From assembly GCA_964292495.1 (NCBI GenBank), contig CAXYVX010000032.1:1-5389 (forward strand): a DNA stretch of 5,389 nucleotides, read 5' to 3'. Positions 1 to 5,296 of the stretch are shown here, in pieces. The notes under the pieces are model-generated. The model had not been told where the DNA came from and searched no databases. It worked only from the letters and a program-made list of their open reading frames with translations. Position 1 is the first letter of the stretch. Every line of letters starts with the position of its first letter. A program made the translations under genes and the position numbers. The DNA comes from CAXYVX01 sp964292495 (GTDB lineage Bacteria > Patescibacteriota > Saccharimonadia > Saccharimonadales > Saccharimonadaceae).

Positions 1-548
1 CTCGCCAAACCCGTTTCCCGGGTTTTTCGGACGAATGGATTTCGCGAAAGTTGGGAGAAATTTCGCAAAATTTTGATAATCAGCGGAAACCTGTTTCAAG
101 TAAAGATAGAATATCCGGTAAATTTCCATATTATGGAGCAAATGGAATAGTTGATTTCGTGGAATCTTATGTCTTTGACGGAGAATATGTTTTGATAGCG
201 GAAGACGGCGTAGTTGATATTACAAGATACCCAGTTCACTTCGCGAAGGGAAAGTTTTGGGTTAATAATCACGCACATATTTTGCAAGGTTCGGACATTC
301 TATCCACTAACTTTTTATTTTATTCGCTGCAAAATGTAAGTTTCGCGAAATTTATCACAGGTTCTGCTCAAACTAAGTTAAATGGTGAAGTATTGAGGAA
401 TATTAAAATTAGCTTGCCAACTTTACCCGAGCAAGAGAAAATCGCAAATTTTCTTTCAGCCCTCGACGACAAAATCTCGCAAAATTCACGAAAACTTTAT
501 ACACTTCGTGAGTTCAAGAAAGCGCTGTTACAGAAAATCATTACATAG
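1..548 (+). CDS. hsdS: Type I restriction-modification specificity subunit HsdS, C-terminal part (5' truncated by window edge)
   Basis: HsdS gives the type I enzyme its DNA target through two target-recognition domains (TRDs) separated by conserved helices. The frame is open from base 3 to the edge, so the gene starts outside the window. A TTG at 51 is not the real start, because family-typical residues precede it: RFPGFSDEW at about bases 12-38, the usual lead-in to a TRD. Then come PYYGANGI (126-149), an EDG turn (201-209), the GKFWVNNHAHIL stretch (249-284) and a GSAQTKLN segment (360-383). After the TRD, LPEQEKIANFLSALDDKI (423-476) and KKALLQKI (513-536) form the conserved C-terminal helix. 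The protein then stops at TAG 546-548, so this is most likely TRD2 plus the distal helix. The window shows about 181 residues of a usual 380-450. hsdM and TRD1 are expected to the left. The gene converges on the minus-strand cassette with only 2 bp between stops. The TRD core is AT-rich, as is common for these variable domains. Confidence 0.93.
   Translation, partial: RQTRFPGFSDEWISRKLGEISQNFDNQRKPVSSKDRISGKFPYYGANGIVDFVESYVFDGEYVLIAEDGVVDITRYPVHFAKGKFWVNNHAHILQGSDILSTNFLFYSLQNVSFAKFITGSAQTKLNGEVLRNIKISLPTLPEQEKIANFLSALDDKISQNSRKLYTLREFKKALLQKIIT
7..27 (+). other. Terminator-like hairpin inside hsdS at the RFPGF codons
   Basis: AAACCCG at 7-13 pairs perfectly with CGGGTTT at 19-25 around a 5-base loop, and a run of five T covers 23-27. 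This resembles a short intrinsic terminator, but it lies within the open hsdS frame over the conserved RFPGF motif. The pairing is visible directly. Any effect on transcription or recombination is speculation, and the motif's codons alone could generate it. Confidence 0.3.
41..349. repeat. Iterated palindrome TTCGCGAA, three copies in hsdS
   Basis: Perfect copies lie at 41-48, 240-247 and 342-349. The first and third extend to the 10-bp palindrome TTTCGCGAAA (40-49 and 341-350). The second has C/G flanks, which still pair (CTTCGCGAAG, 239-248). The first is read as Ser-Arg codons, the other two as Phe-Ala-Lys. Near-copies such as TTTCGCAAA (61-69) also occur. See the matching set in hsdR. Confidence 0.85.
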
Positions 549-550
549 TA

Positions 551-1333
551 TCAAGACGCCAGCACTTCATTTTCGACAGTCTGTACTCCAATCGGTGAAA
601 TCGTAGCCGTTTTAGCGATTTCGTCATAATATATAAGGGCAAATTCATGCATAGGTCTCAAGGTGCGAGCTAAGTTATCCTTGCGAGTATCTAGAGATTT
701 TGATAATTCATCCATTGTCATACGACCGGATTGTTCAGAATATAATAATGTCAGCACTTGATTCTTCTTACTTAACTTCGTATTTAATACACGCTTTAGG
801 TTGTTAACCTCCCAGACAATAGGTAGACTTCGCTCTACGATAGAGGAGATAAGGGTTGTAGCATCAATTACACTGCTCTTGTGGAATATCCTAATAAACT
901 CAGCTAAGACCCACTTAGCCATGCCGAAAATCACCGATGCATCCATTTCATTCGGATTTACATCTCCATCTACGTGACCAACACCCCGCTTATTACGAAT
1001 ATTATATATAGCAATTAACATGCGTGGAATCGTAATACGCATAGATTCAAGATTCATGAGATGAAGCGTCGGATCAACCTGAATTTGCGCAATCTGCTCA
1101 CATGCAAGCACGAGATTTGTAGGCTTAGTGGTTTTATTAGGAAATTGACCCGATAGATAGCCATTTACCACACAGTAGGCCGATTCAACGAACTTACCGC
1201 CGTCAAGTTCTGACGGCTCCCAGCGATGCTCAACATAATTTTTGGCAATATTGATATATGAGCCGATCAATTCGTCCCGCAATTGCTGAGGTAAGACGCC
1301 CAGCATATCGTTTATTAATGTTTTATCACTCAT
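551..1333 (-). CDS. Uncharacterised 260-aa protein with HEPN-like RNxxxxxH motif and C-terminal winged-helix-like region
   Basis: I do not recognise a named family with certainty. The N-terminal two-thirds looks helical. In its middle lies RNKRGVGH (residues 113-120), an arginine, a polar residue and a histidine spaced as R-N-x5-H. This fits the RX4-6H catalytic signature of HEPN-fold ribonucleases and resembles the abortive-infection C-terminal (Abi-C) group. The nearby GDVNPNEMDA (123-132) and the helix KWVLAEFIRIFH (140-151) look like conserved family blocks. Residues about 188-257 read as a winged helix: helix NQVLTLLYSE, a second helix MDELSKSLDT, a likely recognition helix DNLARTLRPM, then a beta-rich wing ending TATISPIGV. 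There is no signal peptide or membrane segment, so it is cytoplasmic. It is the last gene of a three-gene operon. Its ATG overlaps the upstream stop by 8 bp with only a weak ribosome site, so translation is probably coupled. An RNase or DNA-binding effector is inferred, not shown. Confidence 0.8.
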   Translation of the reverse strand: MSDKTLINDMLGVLPQQLRDELIGSYINIAKNYVEHRWEPSELDGGKFVESAYCVVNGYLSGQFPNKTTKPTNLVLACEQIAQIQVDPTLHLMNLESMRITIPRMLIAIYNIRNKRGVGHVDGDVNPNEMDASVIFGMAKWVLAEFIRIFHKSSVIDATTLISSIVERSLPIVWEVNNLKRVLNTKLSKKNQVLTLLYSEQSGRMTMDELSKSLDTRKDNLARTLRPMHEFALIYYDEIAKTATISPIGVQTVENEVLAS

Positions 1334-1739
1334 CAGATTTCTTTGTTAGACTTTCCACGTAATTCTCCCCGGTTGCTGTTAAAGTATAGTGATTAAGTGT
1401 TTCGGAGCTATCATTGGGATATTTCATAATATACCCCTTTCTCATATTTTTTCCTATCAGATCCGAAATATTAGCAGGTTGCGGTTCTTTCGCTTCAAGA
1501 AACAATCTTGCGATTTCATCCTTATCAAAACTGTTGGCATTTCTTAATTGCTCAAGAAAAGAACCAAAAACAAGCACTTTGTCGGTAGCTGTTATTTTTC
1601 CATATCGTAATAGAAATTCTTTGGGAGACAATTCTTTAGATCGAGTAAAGTTATTTACAGCCTCGGTACTTGAAAATTGTTGTTCAAGAATTTTGACGCG
1701 CTCCCGTAAACCAGCGAAATCTTGATCTGAAACACTCAT
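1326..1739 (-). CDS. Uncharacterised 137-aa winged-helix-like protein
   Basis: I do not recognise a named family. Residues 8-22 form a short amphipathic stretch (LRERVKILEQQ) that could be a small coiled coil, perhaps for dimerisation. From about residue 38 to 128 the pattern fits a winged helix: SPKEFLLRYGKITATDKVLVFGSF gives the first helices, DKDEIARLFLEA the second, ANISDLIGKNMRKGYIM the likely recognition helix and following strand, and HYTLTATGENYVESL the wing and closing helix. The LT-x-x-Gly-x-x-Tyr-Val ending is common in such domains. It is probably a soluble DNA-binding protein or an adaptor. It is the middle gene of the operon. Its ATG overlaps the upstream stop as ATGA and has a good ribosome site (GAGGAG) about 8 bases upstream. 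Its end overlaps the next gene by 8 bp. The tight packing suggests that the three products act together. A function is not assigned. Confidence 0.8.
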   Translation of the reverse strand: MSVSDQDFAGLRERVKILEQQFSSTEAVNNFTRSKELSPKEFLLRYGKITATDKVLVFGSFLEQLRNANSFDKDEIARLFLEAKEPQPANISDLIGKNMRKGYIMKYPNDSSETLNHYTLTATGENYVESLTKKSDE

Positions 1740-2140
1740 TTCTTTATCTCCTCATTCAGTAAATCAACAGCCTTTTGAATGTTATAATTAGGAATTAAAT
1801 ACTTGCTACCAACATTTTGGGCAAGATGCTTCCCGCTTGACAGGCTACGTAATGTAGATTTTACACTGCCTGTAGGCATGGTATTCATAGCAATAATATC
1901 TGATTGAGATAGGCCTTCTTCGATGCTATTTATTAATAATGATCGTGCTTTTGACGCAAGCATAACTATTACAAGCTTTTTATTATTGGAGTCCAAATCG
2001 TAAAAACTTTGTAAAAATGCTATACTACCGTCTGATTTATTTATGACAATAAATTTCTCGAGTATACCTGCTATTAGATCAAGATTGATATGAGCAGTAT
2101 CGTCGCCCAATAATTTATCTAACGGTGATGGATTTATCAT
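1736..2140 (-). CDS. Uncharacterised 134-aa winged-helix-like protein, first gene of the operon
   Basis: No named family is recognised. An N-terminal helical segment (residues 17-33) is followed by a short beta-like stretch and then, from about 52 to 118, a winged-helix pattern: a long helix KKLVIVMLASKARSLL (54-69), a second helix SQSDIIAMN (78-86), a recognition-helix candidate PTGSVKSTLRSLSS (89-102) and a hairpin wing with GSKYLIPNYN (111-120). The GSVKSTLR block is typical of a helix that contacts DNA. It is likely soluble and cytoplasmic. The ATG at 2140 is supported by the near-consensus ribosome site AAGGAGGT 6 bases upstream and by an extended -10 promoter beyond it. As first gene of a three-gene operon with a winged helix, it could be an autoregulator, possibly acting on the shared intergenic region with hsdR. 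That role is inference. Its stop overlaps the next start as ATGA. Confidence 0.8.
   Translation of the reverse strand: MINPSPLDKLLGDDTAHINLDLIAGILEKFIVINKSDGSIAFLQSFYDLDSNNKKLVIVMLASKARSLLINSIEEGLSQSDIIAMNTMPTGSVKSTLRSLSSGKHLAQNVGSKYLIPNYNIQKAVDLLNEEIKK
1748..1753 (-). promoter_or_regulatory. Ribosome binding site of the 137-aa gene
   Basis: The minus strand reads GAGGAG, then 8 bases, then ATG (1739-1737). The site lies inside the end of the upstream gene, so re-initiation or coupled translation is likely. It supports the chosen start of the 137-aa protein. Confidence 0.75.
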
Positions 2141-2146
2141 GATATT

Positions 2147-2154
2147 ACCTCCTT
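2147..2154 (-). promoter_or_regulatory. Strong ribosome binding site of the 134-aa gene
   Basis: The minus strand reads AAGGAGGT, a near-perfect anti-16S match, followed by 6 bases and the ATG at 2140-2138. It fixes the start of the first cassette gene and contrasts with hsdR, which has no such site. Confidence 0.85.
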
Positions 2155-2171
2155 TTTAAATTTGCAGAACC

Positions 2172-2200
2172 ATTATATCACTCACTCAAAACGAATACAA
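2172..2200 (-). promoter_or_regulatory. Extended -10 promoter of the minus-strand cassette
   Basis: On the minus strand, TGATATAAT at 2180-2172 is an extended -10 element (TGnTATAAT). Seventeen bases further upstream is TTGTAT (2200-2195), a partial -35. Transcription should begin near 2165, giving a leader of about 25 nt that contains the strong ribosome site. Confidence 0.6.
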
Positions 2201-2290
2201 TGGCATTCTATAATTATATGATATAGAGTTTTAATATAAAGAGTTCTTCGTGATATGAAAGTAGTTTATACATTACTATATAAAATATAA

Positions 2291-2326
2291 TATCATATTT
2301 ATAATCAGTTATATATTAATATGATA
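2291..2326. repeat. 9-bp inverted repeat in the divergent intergenic region
   Basis: TATCATATT (2291-2299) and its exact reverse complement AATATGATA (2318-2326) are separated by 18 bp. Another TATGATA lies at 2217-2223. The arms lie between the two divergent promoters and could be an operator for one of the winged-helix proteins. The stretch 2181-2409 is otherwise non-coding and AT-rich with no recognisable RNA. Low complexity makes chance pairing plausible. Confidence 0.4.
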
Positions 2327-2409
2327 AATATCTTTTATATAACATACTAAACGTTGGCGCTAAACCTTAAAACTATACACCAAAACTTGAATAGTTTTTA
2401 CTTTATATA

Positions 2410-2418
2410 TGGTATAAT
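2410..2418 (+). promoter_or_regulatory. Extended -10 promoter of hsdR giving a nearly leaderless mRNA
   Basis: TGGTATAAT is a perfect extended -10 (TGnTATAAT). No good -35 lies at normal spacing; TTGAAT (2387-2392) is 20 bases away. Transcription starting about 6-8 bases downstream would begin near 2424-2426, only a few bases before the hsdR ATG at 2429. No Shine-Dalgarno sequence is present, consistent with leaderless translation. Confidence 0.65.
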
Positions 2419-2428
2419 CATTGGTATT

Positions 2429-5296
2429 ATGATTGAATTAGAATCGCAATTGGAGGATGAGCTAATCAAACAATTAATCGGCGAAGGTTATGAATTCGCA
2501 GAAAATATAAACGATGAAAAATCCCTGATCGCGAATCTTCACAAAAAGTTGGAAATCTTCAACGAGACAAAATTCACCGACGAGGAATTTTCGCGAATTC
2601 TAAACCATCTGTCGGCGGGCGGTGTTTACGAGCGGGCGAAAAAGCTGCGCGACGCGTTTACGTTGAAATTTCGCGAAAATGGACAACCCGACAAAAACAT
2701 CCGCTTTTTCGACCAGCAAAATCCTTCACAAAACATTTTCCAGGTCGCGCACCAGATCGTGATTGATCGCGAGGACGGCGCGCGCTATGACAACCGCTAC
2801 GACGTTGACATTTTGGTCAACGGGCTGCCGCTGGTTCACATCGAGCTGAAGCGGCGCGACGGCGAACTTCGCGAAGCGTTCAACCAGATTAACAGATACA
2901 ATCACGATAGTTTCGGTGCCGGACGCGGCCTTTTTCGTTTCGTGCAATTGTTCGTGATCAGTAACGGCGGCGATACGAAATATTTCGCGAATTCGCTCGC
3001 GGAGAACGAGCATTCAAACTCTTTTGACTTCACGAGCTTTTGGACGGATTTTGCAAATTCGCGAATTTCGGAGCTGATGGATTTCGCGAAAAGTTTTTTG
3101 GAGCCGGAATTTATTGCGAAATTTATCGCGAAATATATGGTACTCACGACCGACGAAAAGTTGATGGCACTGCGGCCATATCAGTTCTACGCGGCGGAGG
3201 AAATCGCGAAAAAAGTCGCGAAATATGACGGTTCTGACCATCGAGGCGGATACATTTGGCACACGACCGGTAGCGGCAAAACTTTAACTTCGTTTACGGC
3301 GGCGACGCTGATATCGCGAAATAACGATATCGCAAAAACGGTTTTCGTGGTCGATCGAAAAGATCTTGACACGCAGACGATCGAGGAGTTTCGCGGCTTT
3401 CGCGAAGATTCGGTCGACACGACGGAAAACACTGCAAAACTGGTCAAACAATTCAACGATCCGAACGTAAAACTCATCGTGACGACGATCCAAAAACTCG
3501 ACCGCGCTCTCACGAAACCGGAAATGTCGGCGGCGAAAAATTCGCGAGTTGTATTCATTTTCGACGAAGCGCATCGTTCACAATTCGGCGAAACACACCG
3601 GCGGATCGTGCGAAATTTCGTTCGTGCGCAGATTTTTGGATTCACCGGGACTCCGATTTTTCGCGAAAATTCCGTAGACGCGGACGGGCTTCAGACAACG
3701 GAAAAATTGTTTGGCGAAATGCTTCATTCATATAAAATAACAGATGCGATAAACGATCAGAACGTGCTGCCGTTCGGCGTGGAATATTACGATTTCGCGA
3801 AAATACGTTCCGATACGGGTAATGAAAAAGTTCGCGCGATCGACGAAAAAGAAGTCCTCGAGAGTCCAGAAAGGATGGGGAAAATCGCGGATTTTATTTT
3901 GGCGCATCACGACGAAAAAACGCGCGGACGGAGATTTTCGGCGATTTTTGCGGTTAGTTCGATCGAAAATTTGATGAAATATTGGCGGATTTTTCGTGAA
4001 AAAATCGACGCAGATTTTGCAAAAAATGGTGCTGAGGTTTCACAAAATCCGAATGAAAGTTTCGCGAAAAGGCCATTACGGATCGCGGCGATTTTTTCCT
4101 ATGCGCCGAATCCTGACGACCCGAACGCCGACTCGATGCTCGACGACGAACCGGATCTCAGCGCAGAAAAATTATCGACCAGCGAACGGAGAAGTTTGGA
4201 CGAGATCGTCGCGGATTATAATCGCGAATTTGAGACTAATGAGGATGTTAATATTTCTGGCGGATTTGATCATTATTATCGCGACGTAATCTCGAGAATG
4301 AAGCGCAAAAATCCAGACAAAACGCCGATCGATATTTTGCTCGTTGTGAATATGATGTTGACCGGGTTCGATTCAAAGCTACTAAACACGCTTTACGTCG
4401 ACAAAAATCTAAAATACCACGGACTTTTACAGGCGTTTTCTCGAACAAATCGGATCCTGAACAACCAAAAGCCACTCGGACAAATCGTTAGTTTCCGGCC
4501 GCTGAAAAACGATGTTGACGCAGCTATGGAGCTGTTCGCGCGCGGGTCGGATTTCGCAAAAGTTTTCCCAAAATTCGAGAGTTTCATTTACGAATTTAAC
4601 AAAAAGATGGCGAAACTTTTCACAAAAACGCCGACACCGAATTCCGTGGATTTATTAAAAAGTGAAGAGGAGCAAGCGGATTTTGCACGCGGTTTTCGCG
4701 AACTTTTGCGGCTCAAAAACGTGCTCGAAACGTTCATTGAATTCGATCGCGCGAGTTTTACGGGGCTTAATATTTCGCCGCAAATTTTTGCGAATTTCGT
4801 CGGAAAATATCGCGACCTCGCGCGGGAGGTTTCGCGAAATGCAGCTAATAAAACCTCGGTTCTGGGCGATATTGATTTCGAGATTTCTCTTACAGAAAAC
4901 GACAAAATTAATAATGATTACATCGCGAATTTGCTGGAAAATTTTGCGAAAATCACCGATGAAGATAGGCGTCGCACGGAGATCGAACTTGCGCTCGCGG
5001 CCGATCCGGCGTTGTTTGCGAAACGAAGACTGATCGAGGATTTTTTGCGGACCGGGCTGCCGACAGATCAGTTCGTCGAGTTCGTTTCAGGTGCGGAAGA
5101 GCAAGATTTTATGGAAATAATTTGCGAAAATGGGCTTCGCGAAAAGGTTGCGCGTGAATGGATTGAGAAGGAAAATCGGCCAGAGCTAGTGCCCTCAAGT
5201 GTCTTTTTGAAGCAACCAGATTTCGCGGAAAAGTTTGCGTATCGTCAAAACGTTAGTGTGAAACTTCGCGATTTTATGGAGAAGTTCGAATTATGA
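2429..5296 (+). CDS. hsdR: Type I restriction enzyme endonuclease/translocase subunit HsdR
   Basis: HsdR is the motor and nuclease of the type I enzyme: with HsdM and HsdS it translocates DNA using ATP and cuts far from the target. The protein has 955 aa, slightly below the usual 1000 or so. The N-terminal PD-(D/E)xK nuclease shows D125, then E139-L-K141, with a QxxxY motif (Q153, Y157). The spacing matches what is known of the EcoR124I (type IC) group. The helicase core follows: RPYQ (about 249-252), Walker A TTGSGKT (279-285), TTIQKL (352-357), DEAH (379-382), TGTP (406-409), LTGFD (644-648) and QAFSRTNR (668-675). The C-terminal 240 residues are helical, as expected for HsdM contact. All motifs are intact. 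I chose ATG 2429 because MIELESQLEDELIKQL matches the family N-terminus and an extended -10 lies just upstream; an in-frame TTG at 2354 would add 25 unlikely residues and lies before that promoter. The gene is FAK- and FRE-rich because of iterated TTCGCGAA. It overlaps the next gene by ATGA. Confidence 0.96.
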   Translation: MIELESQLEDELIKQLIGEGYEFAENINDEKSLIANLHKKLEIFNETKFTDEEFSRILNHLSAGGVYERAKKLRDAFTLKFRENGQPDKNIRFFDQQNPSQNIFQVAHQIVIDREDGARYDNRYDVDILVNGLPLVHIELKRRDGELREAFNQINRYNHDSFGAGRGLFRFVQLFVISNGGDTKYFANSLAENEHSNSFDFTSFWTDFANSRISELMDFAKSFLEPEFIAKFIAKYMVLTTDEKLMALRPYQFYAAEEIAKKVAKYDGSDHRGGYIWHTTGSGKTLTSFTAATLISRNNDIAKTVFVVDRKDLDTQTIEEFRGFREDSVDTTENTAKLVKQFNDPNVKLIVTTIQKLDRALTKPEMSAAKNSRVVFIFDEAHRSQFGETHRRIVRNFVRAQIFGFTGTPIFRENSVDADGLQTTEKLFGEMLHSYKITDAINDQNVLPFGVEYYDFAKIRSDTGNEKVRAIDEKEVLESPERMGKIADFILAHHDEKTRGRRFSAIFAVSSIENLMKYWRIFREKIDADFAKNGAEVSQNPNESFAKRPLRIAAIFSYAPNPDDPNADSMLDDEPDLSAEKLSTSERRSLDEIVADYNREFETNEDVNISGGFDHYYRDVISRMKRKNPDKTPIDILLVVNMMLTGFDSKLLNTLYVDKNLKYHGLLQAFSRTNRILNNQKPLGQIVSFRPLKNDVDAAMELFARGSDFAKVFPKFESFIYEFNKKMAKLFTKTPTPNSVDLLKSEEEQADFARGFRELLRLKNVLETFIEFDRASFTGLNISPQIFANFVGKYRDLAREVSRNAANKTSVLGDIDFEISLTENDKINNDYIANLLENFAKITDEDRRRTEIELALAADPALFAKRRLIEDFLRTGLPTDQFVEFVSGAEEQDFMEIICENGLREKVAREWIEKENRPELVPSSVFLKQPDFAEKFAYRQNVSVKLRDFMEKFEL
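2590..5143. repeat. Iterated palindrome TTCGCGAA, thirteen copies in hsdR
   Basis: Perfect copies start at 2590, 2670, 2868, 2984, 3058, 3083, 3399, 3660, 3794, 4061, 4695, 4831 and 5136. Several extend to TTTCGCGAAA (2669, 3659, 3793, 4060, 4830). Codon phases are mixed: Phe-Ala-Lys/Asn (4 copies), Phe/Leu-Arg-Glu (6) and Ser-Arg (3). Thirteen further TCGCGA cores with one-sided flanks lie between 2529 and 5386. A given 8-mer is expected about once per 65 kb in random sequence of even composition. The role is unknown; genome-wide iterated palindromes such as cyanobacterial HIP1 are the nearest analogy. Confidence 0.85.

Larger units (their letters stand above)
551..2140 (-). other. Compositionally distinct three-gene cassette within the hsd locus
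   Basis: The cassette runs against hsdS and hsdR and separates them. Sampled lines here are about 33-38% GC (601-660, 1561-1620), against about 55% for a sampled line in hsdR (3481-3540). No TTCGCGAA and no TCGCGA core occurs from 351 to 2428, although the flanks contain 29 TCGCGA cores. The first two genes have clear Shine-Dalgarno sequences, unlike hsdR. No integrase, transposase or clear terminal repeats are seen. Together this suggests horizontal acquisition. Confidence 0.6.

Noticed and set aside
51..53. TTG at 51 as a start for HsdS
   Set aside because: The frame is open to the left edge and encodes the family-typical RFPGFSDEW just before it, so the gene is truncated by the window rather than starting here.
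1414..1725. 103-codon plus-strand frame inside the 137-aa gene
   Set aside because: It is antisense to a gene with a good ribosome site and coherent fold pattern, and its translation resembles no protein I recognise.
543..2349. ACATAGTA (543-550) and ACATACTA (2342-2349) as a target-site duplication flanking the cassette
   Set aside because: There is one mismatch in 8 bases, the sequence is AT-rich, and the right copy is 80 bases from hsdR. Not distinguishable from chance.
2181..2409. A small RNA or antitoxin gene in the intergenic region
   Set aside because: No convincing start with ribosome site and no stable GC-bearing hairpin with T run. The region is low-complexity AT.
2354..2428. TTG at 2354 as the hsdR start, adding 25 residues
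   Set aside because: The added residues do not look like HsdR, no ribosome site precedes the TTG, and the extended -10 at 2410-2418 would lie inside the coding region. ATG 2429 matches the family N-terminus.
2726..4905. Many minus- and plus-strand frames overlapping hsdR
   Set aside because: They overlap an intact HsdR with all motifs. The palindrome-rich, stop-poor composition opens other frames, which give Arg/Phe/Ser-rich low-complexity translations.
41..5143. TTCGCGAA copies as a CRISPR-like or tandem repeat array
   Set aside because: The spacing is irregular (25 to over 600 bases) and the copies lie within coding sequence with no conserved unit beyond 10 bp.
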